Source of the DNA: an uncultured Collinsella sp.
GTDB lineage: Bacteria; Actinomycetota; Coriobacteriia; Coriobacteriales; Coriobacteriaceae
Direction: 5' to 3'
Assembly (NCBI GenBank): GCA_902494245.1
Contig: CABUSR010000010.1
Location: 1 to 55,455, forward strand
DNA length: 55,455 bases
Position numbers and translations under genes: made by a program. Below, one piece after another: positions 16,396-24,450 of the stretch. Position 1 is the first letter of the stretch, and the number at the start of each line of letters is the position of its first letter. The notes beneath the pieces are model-generated. The model saw nothing but the letters and a program-made list of their open reading frames with translations, had not been told where the DNA came from and did not search any database.

Positions 16396-16581
16396 ATGGC
16401 TCATCCCGTAATTGATGCCGACGAGTGCATCGCTTGTGGCGTTTGCGTCGACTCCTGCCCCGCTGGCGTTCTGGAGCTCCAGGACGTCGCTACCGTCGCT
16501 GACGAGGACTCCTGCGTCGCCTGTGGCGCTTGCCAGGACGCTTGCCCCGCTGGCGCGATCACTGAGATCGTCGAGGAGTAA
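16396..16581 (+). CDS. 2[4Fe-4S] ferredoxin
   Basis: 61 residues from ATG 16396 with GAGAGGA upstream. Two CxxCxxCxxxCP motifs (Cys 11/14/17/21 and 40/43/46/50) bind two low-potential [4Fe-4S] clusters, the classic clostridial-type ferredoxin. It carries electrons in the cytoplasm for anaerobic oxidoreductases such as pyruvate:ferredoxin oxidoreductase or hydrogenase. It is monocistronic, with its own promoter and a strong terminator. Confidence 0.97.
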   Translation: MAHPVIDADECIACGVCVDSCPAGVLELQDVATVADEDSCVACGACQDACPAGAITEIVEE

Positions 16582-16620
16582 CAACTCCCCACTTGCACAC
16601 TCAAAAGTACACCGTGCACA

Positions 16621-16660
16621 AAAAAGGAGGCTTCCGCATCGCCGCGGAGGCCTCCTTTTT
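16621..16660 (+). terminator. Rho-independent terminator of the ferredoxin gene
   Basis: A 17-bp stem AAAAAGGAGGCTTCCGC with GCGGAGGCCTCCTTTTT (one mismatch). The A/T-run arms make it usable from both strands, serving also the convergent niaR. Confidence 0.88.
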
Positions 16661-16724
16661 GTTTGTGCGGATAACTAATTTGGCACCGCTGCAGATTGCC
16701 GCTTAGGGGCGTTTGCAGCATCGG

Positions 16725-17270
16725 CTACGATAGGTCGTCTTCGTAGGGCATGAGGTCAGCCAAGTAGCCTTTCTCCTTGAGCATGGCCTCGATCTCGTCG
16801 AGGGTCTGCTCGTCTTCCGCCGCGATGCGATGGAAGTGGTAGCCGCTCGTCACCGTTAGTAGTGGAAAGCTCTTGCCGCTCTCGATATCGTGCAGGTAGC
16901 GCTCAACATCGCGACGATTGCGGATGTCCAGGTCGGCCGTGATCTTACCGTACACGCGGTGATTGACGATCACGTTGAGCACGGCACCACCGGCGTCGAC
17001 GATACTCGTGAGCTCATCGCCTGCCTGCTCCACGCCGTGGCGAACCTTGACCAAGCGCGTGGGAACAGCCGGACTGCTCGCCGCCTCCTGCAGCACGTAG
17101 CCGCGATTGGTCGCCACGATATCGTGCCCATCGGCGCGCAGCAGGGCGATGTCTTGCACGACAATCTGGCGGCTCACACCCACCTCACGAGCAAGTGCGC
17201 TGCCGGAGACGGGGCCCTTGGCTCGCTCGAGCACGCCCATGATGGCACGGCGACGCTCGCGGGCGTCCAT
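16725..17270 (-). CDS. niaR: NiaR-type niacin-responsive repressor
   Basis: 181 residues. It has an N-terminal HTH_11 winged helix (RRRAIMGVLERAKGPVSGSALAREVGVSRQIVVQDIALLRADG) and a C-terminal 3H domain with the expected conserved His residues (VRHG, VNHRVYG, SGYHFHRI). NiaR proteins repress NAD synthesis and niacin uptake genes when nicotinic acid is available. It is the last gene of nadA-nadB-nadC-niaR and overlaps the nadC stop by one base, so it is translationally coupled. The likely operator is the 19-bp palindrome upstream of nadA. Confidence 0.92.
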   Translation of the reverse strand: MDARERRRAIMGVLERAKGPVSGSALAREVGVSRQIVVQDIALLRADGHDIVATNRGYVLQEAASSPAVPTRLVKVRHGVEQAGDELTSIVDAGGAVLNVIVNHRVYGKITADLDIRNRRDVERYLHDIESGKSFPLLTVTSGYHFHRIAAEDEQTLDEIEAMLKEKGYLADLMPYEDDLS

Positions 17271-18130
17271 TATTTACCGTCCAGCAGACGCAGGTGCTTA
17301 AGCGAGAGGTCGAGAATCGGCGCAGAGTGCGTCAATGCCCCCGAGCTAATGTAGTCGACGCCCAGATCAGCCAGGGCGCGGATATTGTTGGCATCCACAT
17401 TGCCCGAGCACTCGGTCTTGGCGCGACCGGCGATAAGCTCTATGGCGGCGGCCATGTCGTCATGGGTCATGTTGTCGAACATGATGATATCGGCGCCGGC
17501 CTCCACAGCCTCGCGCACCATGTCCAGGTTCTCGCACTCGATCTCGACCGTCGTGGTAAACGATGCATGGGCGCGCGCCATCTCGATCGCACGCGTCACG
17601 CCACCGGCGGCATCGATGTGGTTGTCCTTGAGCATGACGGCCGTCGACAGGTTGTAGCGGTGGTTGCTGCCGCCGCCGATCTCGACCGCCGCCTTCTCAA
17701 ACACGCGCATGCCCGGCGTGGTCTTGCGCGTGTCGACGAGCACGGTCTTGGTGCCCTCGAGCGCCGCGGCCATGCTGTGCGTGTAGGTAGCGATGCCGCT
17801 CATGCGCTGCAGGTAGTTGAGCGCCACGCGCTCGCCCGAAAGCAGCACGCGCGCATCGCCGCGCACCTGACCCACATGGTCGCCGGCGTGCACCTCGTCA
17901 CCGCCGGCAACGTCGAACAGCACCGAGCTCTGCGAATCCAACAGCTCAAAGGTGCGGGCGAACACATCCAAGCCGGCGATGATGCCGTCGGCCTTGGCGA
18001 TAAGCTCAACGGTAGCGGGACGCGCCGTGGGGCACACGCTCGCCGTGCTCACGTCCTCAAACGTGATGTCCTCGCGCAGAGCCTGCAAAATCAGATCATC
18101 GACGACGAGCTTCATGGTAATGGGATTCAT
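17270..18130 (-). CDS. nadC: Nicotinate-nucleotide pyrophosphorylase (quinolinate phosphoribosyltransferase)
   Basis: 286 residues, the usual NadC length. It has motifs LNYLQRMSGIATYTHSM, DTRKTTPGMRVFEKAAV, GGGSNHRYNLS, LKDNHI and EIECENLDMVREAVEAGADIIMFDNM. It converts quinolinate and PRPP to nicotinate mononucleotide, CO2 and PPi. GGAGGAG precedes the ATG at 18130, and nadB ends 3 bp upstream, so it is in the same operon. Confidence 0.97.
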   Translation of the reverse strand: MNPITMKLVVDDLILQALREDITFEDVSTASVCPTARPATVELIAKADGIIAGLDVFARTFELLDSQSSVLFDVAGGDEVHAGDHVGQVRGDARVLLSGERVALNYLQRMSGIATYTHSMAAALEGTKTVLVDTRKTTPGMRVFEKAAVEIGGGSNHRYNLSTAVMLKDNHIDAAGGVTRAIEMARAHASFTTTVEIECENLDMVREAVEAGADIIMFDNMTHDDMAAAIELIAGRAKTECSGNVDANNIRALADLGVDYISSGALTHSAPILDLSLKHLRLLDGK

Positions 18131-18133
18131 GGT

Positions 18134-19510
18134 CTACTCCTCCACGGCCTGCGTGCCGGCGGCACGGGCCAAATCATCGATTGCCAGGGGATCGGCGCTC
18201 AGGGCGCGATGACGGCCATCGAGCGCGGGATCGCCCGCCTGCTCCACGGCCAGTGACTCGCCGGTACGCATATACCACGCGGCGCGACGACCCCAGACCA
18301 GCGCTTCGAGCAGGCTGTTTGATGCAAGGCGATTCTTGCCGTGAACGCCGTTGCAGGCCGTCTCGCCCGCGGCGTAGAGCTCGGGCATCGAGGTGCGGCC
18401 GTCCTTATCGACCCATACGCCACCCATAAAGTAGTGCTGCGTGGGCGTAACGGGGATGGGCTCGTCCAAGATGTCGCGGCCGTCCTCAAGGCAGCGCGCG
18501 CGAATGTTGGCAAAATGCCCGGTCACCACATCGCGTTCGACGGGGGCGAAGCTCAGCCACTCGTGCTCGGTACCGTCCTGCTTCATCTGCTCGCGAATAG
18601 CGGCGGCGACCACATCACGCGGCTGAAGCTCGTCGGTAAAGCGCTCGCCGGCGGCGTTGAGCAAAATCGCGCCCTCGCCGCGGCAGCTCTCGCTGATCAG
18701 GAAGGTGCGGCCCGGCTGCGGCGAGAACAGTCCCGTGGGGTGGATCTGCACGTAGTCCAGGTGCTCCATCTTAATGCCATGCTCCTGAGCGATGTAGCAG
18801 GCATCGCCCGTGAGCTGCGGATAGTTGGTCGAGTGGTCGTATACGCCACCGATGCCGCCCGTCGCCCACAGCGTGTGGCGGGCATGGATCTTAAACGGCT
18901 CGCCGGCATGCACGCCCTCGGCAGCATTTGCCAGCTCGTCGGCAGGACGAACCGAGTTGTCCTCGTCCACGGAAACGGCGACGACACCGGCACACACCGT
19001 GGCGCCGTCACGCTCGCCCGTCAGGATATCGGTCATGGCCACGTGCTCCAAAATCTGCACGTTATCCAGCTTGCGAACGGCCTGGAGCAGCTTGGTCGTA
19101 ATCTCCTTGCCGGTGATATCGGCATGGAAGGCAATGCGCGGACGGCTGTGCGCGCCCTCGCGGGTAAAGTCGAGGCTGCCGTCGGCCTTGCGCTCAAAAT
19201 CCACGCCCAGCGCTAGCAGGTCGTTGATGACCGAACGGCTCGAGCGGATCATGATGTCGACGCTCTCACGGCGATTCTCGTAATGACCGGCGTGCATGGT
19301 GTCCTCAAAGAAGGCATCGTAGTCCGATCCCTCAGGCAGCACGCAGATGCCGCCCTGCGCGAGCATCGAATCGCACTCGTCGACAGCGCCCTTGGAGAGC
19401 ATGATCACACGCGTGCTCGTCGGCAGATTGAGGGCCGCGTACAGGCCTGCCACGCCGCAGCCGGCAATGACGACGTCGCACTCCATATCGGGGTATTGCT
19501 TGGTTTCCAC
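18134..19510 (-). CDS. nadB: L-aspartate oxidase
   Basis: 458 residues from the GTG at 19510 (AAAGGA upstream); the frame runs further upstream but that part overlaps nadA and is not coding. It has the FAD-binding GCGVAGLYAAL motif, the catalytic region EGAHSRPRIAFHADITGKEI, a second flavin motif and NRLASNSLLEALVWGRRAA. It oxidises L-aspartate to iminoaspartate, passed to NadA. At 458 residues it is shorter than the E. coli enzyme (about 540), probably lacking part of the C-terminal helical domain. Under anaerobic conditions fumarate is a likely electron acceptor. Confidence 0.95.
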   Translation of the reverse strand: METKQYPDMECDVVIAGCGVAGLYAALNLPTSTRVIMLSKGAVDECDSMLAQGGICVLPEGSDYDAFFEDTMHAGHYENRRESVDIMIRSSRSVINDLLALGVDFERKADGSLDFTREGAHSRPRIAFHADITGKEITTKLLQAVRKLDNVQILEHVAMTDILTGERDGATVCAGVVAVSVDEDNSVRPADELANAAEGVHAGEPFKIHARHTLWATGGIGGVYDHSTNYPQLTGDACYIAQEHGIKMEHLDYVQIHPTGLFSPQPGRTFLISESCRGEGAILLNAAGERFTDELQPRDVVAAAIREQMKQDGTEHEWLSFAPVERDVVTGHFANIRARCLEDGRDILDEPIPVTPTQHYFMGGVWVDKDGRTSMPELYAAGETACNGVHGKNRLASNSLLEALVWGRRAAWYMRTGESLAVEQAGDPALDGRHRALSADPLAIDDLARAAGTQAVEE

Positions 19511-19527
19511 AGGAATCCTTTCCCTTG

Positions 19528-19560
19528 AATGTGACAAAGGGACTGTCCCTTTGTCACATT
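19528..19560. repeat. Perfect palindrome in the nadA-nadB gap
   Basis: 16-bp perfect arms AATGTGACAAAGGGAC / GTCCCTTTGTCACATT around a single central base, located inside the nad operon. It resembles the GGGACA-containing REP-like families elsewhere in the window and may modulate nadB expression or mRNA stability. Confidence 0.75.
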
Positions 19561-19563
19561 GTT

Positions 19564-20589
19564 CTAGCGCGCTGCGTACTCGAGCATGCGGTCGAGCGTG
19601 AGTTTGGCCTGGTCGGCAGCCTCGTCCGACACGCCGATCTGCACCTCGCCCTCGCCCGTCTCCAGGCAGCGCACGAGCTTTTCGAGCGTGATGAGATCCA
19701 TGTTGACGCAGGTGGGCTGCACCGCGGGGAAGTAGAACTTCTTGCCGGTGCCCCGGCAGCGGCGCTCGAGCTCGTAGAGCACGCCGCGGACCGTCACGAT
19801 AATGAACTCGCTCGCGTCGGACTCCTCGGCATACCTGATGATGCCGGTGGTGGAGCCGATGTAGTCGGCCTCGGCCAGAACGTCGGCCTTGCACTCGGGG
19901 TGCGCCAGCACGAGCGCGTCGGGGTGGGCCTCCGTCGCGTCGACGATCTGCTCGACGGTGATGATGTGATGGCGTGGGCAGTAGCCGTTGTTGAGGATGA
20001 CGTGCTTTTGCGGCACCTGCTCGGCTACGAAGCGTCCCAGGTTTTGGTCGGGAATGAACAGGATATGCTGCTGCGGCAGCTCGGACACGATCTTAACGGC
20101 GTTGGAACTGGTGACGCACACGTCGCTCCAGCTCTTGATCTCGACCGTGGAGTTGACGTAGCAGACCACGGCAAGGTCGTCACCGTACTCGGCGCGCGCC
20201 GCGTCGACCGTCTCACGCTTGACCATGTGCGCCATGGGGCAGTCCGCGCCCGGCTCGGGCAGCAGCACGGTCTTGGTGGGGCTGAGCAGCTTGGCACTCT
20301 CGCCCATAAACTCCACGCCGCACAGCACGATGGTCTGCTGCGGCAGGCTCTTGGCAAGCTTTGCCAGGTAAAAGCTGTCGCCGACGTAATCAGCCACGGC
20401 CTGTACCTCGGGCGCCACGTAATAGTGCGCTAGGATCACCGCGTCACGTTGGGTTTTTAGTTGTTGAATGGCCTCGACAAGCTCTGCGGGCACCAGTGCC
20501 GCGCGCTCCGTTGCCGTCGTTGCCGATGCTAGGCCGGCCGCGATATCGCGTGCAAGCTCCGACGCATCCATGTTCGCGCTCTGTGCCAT
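19564..20589 (-). CDS. nadA: Quinolinate synthase A
   Basis: 341 residues from the ATG at 20589 (AGAGGGG upstream). It has the family motifs AHYYVAPEVQAVADYVGDS, CGVEFMGESAKLL, CPMAH, CYVNSTVEIKSWSD, FIPDQNLG and AHPECKADVL, with Cys ligands for a [4Fe-4S] cluster near residues 110, 230 and 300. It condenses iminoaspartate with dihydroxyacetone phosphate to quinolinate. First gene of the nad operon, under the palindromic operator at 20631-20674. Confidence 0.97.
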   Translation of the reverse strand: MAQSANMDASELARDIAAGLASATTATERAALVPAELVEAIQQLKTQRDAVILAHYYVAPEVQAVADYVGDSFYLAKLAKSLPQQTIVLCGVEFMGESAKLLSPTKTVLLPEPGADCPMAHMVKRETVDAARAEYGDDLAVVCYVNSTVEIKSWSDVCVTSSNAVKIVSELPQQHILFIPDQNLGRFVAEQVPQKHVILNNGYCPRHHIITVEQIVDATEAHPDALVLAHPECKADVLAEADYIGSTTGIIRYAEESDASEFIIVTVRGVLYELERRCRGTGKKFYFPAVQPTCVNMDLITLEKLVRCLETGEGEVQIGVSDEAADQAKLTLDRMLEYAAR

Positions 20590-20624
20590 CAAGGCCCCTC
20601 TCTTTTGGCGAATCTTGGGGCTTT

Positions 20625-20653
20625 AGTATGACACCTAGGTTTACAGCTGACAA
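20625..20653 (-). promoter_or_regulatory. nadA promoter
   Basis: On the minus strand TTGTCA (plus 20648-20653) and CATACT (plus 20625-20630) are separated by exactly 17 bp, which are covered by the palindrome. Confidence 0.65.
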
Positions 20654-20674
20654 GACAGCTGTAAACCTAGGTGT
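20631..20674 (-). promoter_or_regulatory. Candidate NiaR operator
   Basis: Perfect 19-bp arms ACACCTAGGTTTACAGCTG (20631-20649) and its complement (20656-20674), with a 6-base centre. It overlaps the -35 and abuts the -10 box of nadA, so occupancy would block transcription. NiaR as ligand is inferred from the repressor gene at the end of the operon. Confidence 0.75.
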
Positions 20675-20882
20675 AAAGTTGAAATAAAGATTCAATCATG
20701 CGGCAGGTCCATTTTCGAACTGGCAAGCTGAGGATAGCCGAGCTCTCGATAGCGCAGGAGGCATCTTTCGCCACCGCAATACCGCTCGGCGCGAGTTGCG
20801 CGACGTGGGGCGCAAATGGGACACGCCTCCGCGAGCGGTCCGCACCCAATGTGGCAAAATCGAACTACTAAGGGGGCTCAGA

Positions 20883-21605
20883 ATGCTCAAGATTATTGCC
20901 TGCGACGACGACGTCGCTTTTCTAGATAGACTGCACCGGATGATCGACCGTTGGTCGAGCGAGACGGGCACGGCGGTCGATGTTGCGCTCGTCACGCGCG
21001 GCGAGGACCTGCTGGCCCGCCATGCCGCATCGCGCGCCGACATCATCTTGCTCGATATGATCATGCCGCTCGTCAACGGCATGGACACCGCGCGCGAATT
21101 GCGCCAGGCCGATACCGCCGTGCGTCTGGTGTTTCTCACCTCATCGCCCGAGTTTGCACTGGAGTCCTACGAGGTCCGCGCCTTCGATTATCTGCTCAAG
21201 CCCGTGGCTTACGAACGCCTAGCGCAGTTGCTCGACGAGCTTTCGAGCATGCGCCCGGCGGCAACCGACGAGCTCGTGATCAAAACTTCCTTTGGCTACC
21301 ACGCCCTGCGCCTGTCCGACATCGAATATGCCGAGGCGCGCAACAAGCACGTGGTCTTCCACCTGCGCGACGGACGCGATATCGAGGCACTTGAGTCGTT
21401 CCGCAGCGTCGAAGACCGTTTGGCGCAAAATGCCACCTTCTTTAAATGCCACCGCAGCTACCAGGTCAACCTGCGCAATATCGATCACTTTGACCGCACG
21501 GACATCGTCATGCGCTCGGGCGCGTGCATCCCGCTTTCGCGCAGCTGCAAGCAGGGATTCCAAGACGCCTACTTTGCGGTGCGCTTTGAGGGTGGGAGAC
21601 ACTGA
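20883..21605 (+). CDS. LytTR response regulator
   Basis: 240 residues from the ATG at 20883 with AAGGGGG upstream. It has a receiver domain (KIIACDDDVAF, ILLDMIMPLVNGM with the phosphorylated Asp, LKPVAYERL) and a C-terminal LytTR DNA-binding domain (residues about 130-235; FFKCHRSYQVNLRNI, IPLSRSCKQGFQDAYF). This is the AgrA/ComE class. Its kinase gene overlaps by one base. The target genes are not evident; LytTR regulators often control peptide, bacteriocin or surface functions. Confidence 0.93.
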   Translation: MLKIIACDDDVAFLDRLHRMIDRWSSETGTAVDVALVTRGEDLLARHAASRADIILLDMIMPLVNGMDTARELRQADTAVRLVFLTSSPEFALESYEVRAFDYLLKPVAYERLAQLLDELSSMRPAATDELVIKTSFGYHALRLSDIEYAEARNKHVVFHLRDGRDIEALESFRSVEDRLAQNATFFKCHRSYQVNLRNIDHFDRTDIVMRSGACIPLSRSCKQGFQDAYFAVRFEGGRH

Positions 21606-22882
21606 TGGTCTCCACGGTCGAAATGATCCTTTGGGCAATCCACCACGCCACGACGCTGCTCTTTGGCGTCTTTGCCTCGGCGGCGCTGTGCGGTGTCGAG
21701 ATCAACCGGCGTCATGCGCTTGAACTGGTGCTGGTCGGTGCCGTAACTGGATGCGCATTTGGCCTCGCCAATGCCGTCGGCGGCGAGCTTTTCGCCCGCC
21801 AGGTATATCCACTCGTCGTGCATCTGCCGCTCGTCATCTATTTGTGCGCGCGCTACCGCCTGAGCCCGCTGCTTGCCGTACTCGGCATTACGAGTGCCTA
21901 TCTGAGCTGCCAGTTCAGCAATTGGATGGGCATTGCCGCATTTGCCGCAACCGATTCTCAGATCGCGTACTATCTGGCGCGCATCGCGACCACACTCGCC
22001 GTCTTTGCCGTCCTGTTGCATTGGGCCGGCGACATCGGTCCGCGCTTGGCGATTAAAAGCACCACCGAGCTGGGCATCCTTTTAATCCTGCCGCTCGTCT
22101 ATTACGTCTTTGACTATGCCACCAACGTCTACACCACGCTGTTCCACTCGGGCTCGGTGGTGACGGTTGAGTTTTTGGCATTTGCGCTCTGTGCCTTCTA
22201 TCTTATGTTTCTTGCCGTTTACCTGCGCGAATACGAAGAAAAGGAAACCGCCGAGCGAGAGCGCTGGATGCTCGAAACCCGCGACAGCGCCGCCATCAAA
22301 GAGCTCGAGGCTTGGCGTCAATCTGGGCGCGAGCTGTCGATTCTTCGCCACGATATGCGCCACTTCCTACGCGGCCTGGCCGCTTTAATTGAGGAGGGCC
22401 ACACCGACGAGGCGCTCAAACGCATCGATGAACTCTGCGAAGTCGGCGATCGCACCGCCGTACGCCGCTTCTGCGCCAACGAGACCGTAAACATCGCGCT
22501 TTCGTCATTTAACTCGGATATCAATAGAAACGGCATTACCGCCAACCTGCGCGCCGCCGTACCCGAAACCATCCACGTAGGTGACGCCGACCTGTTTAGC
22601 GTGCTCTCAAATGCCTTGGAAAACGCTATCACCGCTGCAAGCGCCGCACCCCAAGGAAAGCGATTCGTCGACTTTGACCTGCGATTAGAGGACGGCCAGC
22701 TGCTGCTGTTAGTTTCCAACACGTTTGACCGCGCGCCGCGCATGGTCGACGGCATGCCCGTAGCCGGGCACACCGGACACGGCTTTGGAACCAAGAGCAT
22801 TAAGCTTGCCGTCGAACGCATGAACGGCAACTGCCAGTTCCGCATTAACGGCGATCGGTTTGAGCTGCGCGCTGTGATGTAG
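21605..22882 (+). CDS. AgrC-type sensor histidine kinase (GHKL)
   Basis: 425 residues. About six N-terminal membrane helices (residues 1-205), then a coiled region and a dimerisation helix with the phospho-acceptor LRHDMRHFL. The ATPase domain has the N-box SNALENAIT and G-box TGHGFGTKSI. It lacks a large extracellular domain, so it probably senses a membrane-associated or small peptide signal. Its ATG overlaps the TGA of the response regulator. No autoinducer peptide gene is visible beside it. Confidence 0.92.
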   Translation: MVSTVEMILWAIHHATTLLFGVFASAALCGVEINRRHALELVLVGAVTGCAFGLANAVGGELFARQVYPLVVHLPLVIYLCARYRLSPLLAVLGITSAYLSCQFSNWMGIAAFAATDSQIAYYLARIATTLAVFAVLLHWAGDIGPRLAIKSTTELGILLILPLVYYVFDYATNVYTTLFHSGSVVTVEFLAFALCAFYLMFLAVYLREYEEKETAERERWMLETRDSAAIKELEAWRQSGRELSILRHDMRHFLRGLAALIEEGHTDEALKRIDELCEVGDRTAVRRFCANETVNIALSSFNSDINRNGITANLRAAVPETIHVGDADLFSVLSNALENAITAASAAPQGKRFVDFDLRLEDGQLLLLVSNTFDRAPRMVDGMPVAGHTGHGFGTKSIKLAVERMNGNCQFRINGDRFELRAVM

Positions 22883-22946
22883 AAGTGCGGCGCCGATCTC
22901 GAGGCGTGCCTTGCCCGCCAGACAATCGCTCGCCGGCGCTAATCCG

Positions 22947-23522
22947 CTACAGCGGAGCGGCCGCCGGGGTCAGCTGCTTGATGTATGCCCACATGCGCTG
23001 CTTGGCGGCTTTGTCAGTTAGCGCCGCCTCAAAACCGTCGAGCGCGAGCACGCGGCGACCCTGCACATGGGCGACCAAGCCGGGCTTGAGCATGGCGGTG
23101 TCGAAGTCATCGATCGCCACGAGCATATCGGCGTAGGTCTCGCGCATGGCGTCAGCCGCGTTGTTGTCGAGCAGTAGCACCGCCTCGGGATCCAAAGCCT
23201 CAAGCGCCTCGCGGAACAGCTCGCACGGCAGAGTCTCGCCCACCGCGACCGCTCCGTCACCCACGCCGGCGACGCTTGCCAGCACGCAAAAATCCTCGGG
23301 CGCGTAGCCGATGGCCCCAAGCGCCTTGCGCAACGCCGTGCCATCCGGGCCGGCAGCAAGCTCGCCACCCGAACGCTCGGCGTCGTCCAAATCGCCTTTG
23401 ACCAGAACGATCGGCGAGCACGCGTTGCCCGCGATACGCACGCCACGGACCGCAAGCGATGTGAGCTCCTGCTCGGCCGCCTGGGCGATGGCTTCTTTTT
23501 TCTGGCTTTGTGACGTGGACAT
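22947..23522 (-). CDS. Uncharacterised protein, possible degenerate uracil-DNA glycosylase family member
   Basis: 191 residues from the ATG at 23522 (GGAGAG upstream). There is no signal or membrane segment. The order of features resembles family 4 uracil-DNA glycosylases: a GDLDDAE...GPDGTALRKALGAIGY segment like the GEAPG...G..G.LLD motif, a central strand followed by DPEAVLLLDNNAADAM, and a terminal KQRMWAYIKQL helix. The catalytic residues and Cys cluster are not recognisable. This is by-eye similarity only; a non-enzymatic role or an unrelated fold is possible. Confidence 0.6.
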   Translation of the reverse strand: MSTSQSQKKEAIAQAAEQELTSLAVRGVRIAGNACSPIVLVKGDLDDAERSGGELAAGPDGTALRKALGAIGYAPEDFCVLASVAGVGDGAVAVGETLPCELFREALEALDPEAVLLLDNNAADAMRETYADMLVAIDDFDTAMLKPGLVAHVQGRRVLALDGFEAALTDKAAKQRMWAYIKQLTPAAAPL

Positions 23523-23658
23523 GCGCTCTCCAATCGTTTGCGTGCCCACCATTATATAAAAGAGCTGCCCGCGAGTGGTTGCTTTGCGGGCGGCTGGGTA
23601 TAAGCACGGTCGTACTGAGTTTTACGCGGCCGAGCCGCGTCGCATTATGGAGGTCACC

Positions 23659-23979
23659 ATGGCTGGCATTAATCAGATTACCCCCGAGAACTTCGATTCC
23701 ATCGTTAACGACAGCCTGCCCGTGCTGGTTGATTTTTGGGCACCGTGGTGCGGTCCCTGTCGATCCCTCTCGCCCATCGTTGACGAGGTTGCCGATGAGC
23801 TGGCGGGCAAGCTTGCCGTTGCCAAATGCAATGTCGACGACAACCAGGACCTGGCCATGAAGTATGGCGTCATGAGCATCCCCACGCTGATTGTGTTTAA
23901 GAACGGCGAGGAGATTGACCGCTCGGTTGGCGCTCTACCCAAGGCGAGGCTGCAGGCGCTGCTGGAGAAGCATCTGTAA
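23659..23979 (+). CDS. trxA: Thioredoxin
   Basis: 106 residues, starting at the ATG at 23659 with GGAGGT upstream. The active site WCGPC (Cys 31 and 34), the cis-Pro loop SIPT, the buried Asp in VDFW and the C-terminal GALPKARLQALLEKHL helix are all present. It is a cytoplasmic dithiol reductant. Monocistronic, followed by a terminator. Confidence 0.97.
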   Translation: MAGINQITPENFDSIVNDSLPVLVDFWAPWCGPCRSLSPIVDEVADELAGKLAVAKCNVDDNQDLAMKYGVMSIPTLIVFKNGEEIDRSVGALPKARLQALLEKHL

Positions 23980-24090
23980 TACGCTTGTTACTTACTCGCC
24001 GTCTATGAGCGCTTTTGCACCGCTCGCCGGACTTCTGGATGCACCGAGTGCAACCACGGATAGTATGGTAGTCACAAACAGCCCCCAGTG

Positions 24091-24128
24091 AACGGGTGCG
24101 GGTCGCACAGACTCGTACCCGTTTTCTT
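24091..24128 (+). terminator. Terminator downstream of trxA
   Basis: AACGGGTGCG at 24091-24100 pairs with CGTACCCGTT at 24114-24123 (one mismatch), followed by a TTCTT tail. Confidence 0.65.
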
Positions 24129-24200
24129 ATGCAACTGCGCGCAGAGCGGGCGTAGTAAAATCTGAACCACTGAACTGCCCCATACAAAAGGAGATTTCCC

Positions 24201-24449
24201 ATGCATGATGTTGGAATGAACATGAGTCAGCTTGCCATGAGCGTCAAACAGGTCGACGACACCATCGAGCTCGCTCATGAGTGGAGCCATCAGCTGCTGC
24301 ATGCGACCGAGAATTTTGACATGGAGCGCATCGGCGCCAAGCTCGAGGCCGCCATGGCCGCGCTGCACGAGGCGCATGACGCGCTCGAGGGCTACGAGGA
24401 AGCCATCGAGGCCGACCACAACTCCGTCGGCTCCGTGAAGCTGGTGTAA
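24201..24449 (+). CDS. Small helical His-containing protein upstream of nikR
   Basis: 82 residues with AAAGGAG upstream of ATG 24201. Predicted mostly helical: LAMSVKQVDDTIELAHEWSHQLLHATENFDMERIGAKLEAAMAAL... with several His and acidic residues but no Cys. It ends one base before the nikR GTG, so the two are almost certainly co-translated. The family is unknown. The position suggests a partner of NikR or of nickel handling, but this is inference. Confidence 0.7.
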   Translation: MHDVGMNMSQLAMSVKQVDDTIELAHEWSHQLLHATENFDMERIGAKLEAAMAALHEAHDALEGYEEAIEADHNSVGSVKLV

Positions 24450-24450
24450 C

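Noticed and set aside
19511..19894. Extension of nadB frame upstream of 19510
   Set aside because: It overlaps nadA in another frame, is Arg/His-rich shadow sequence and lacks a ribosome binding site; the GTG at 19510 aligns with the FAD-binding N-terminus.
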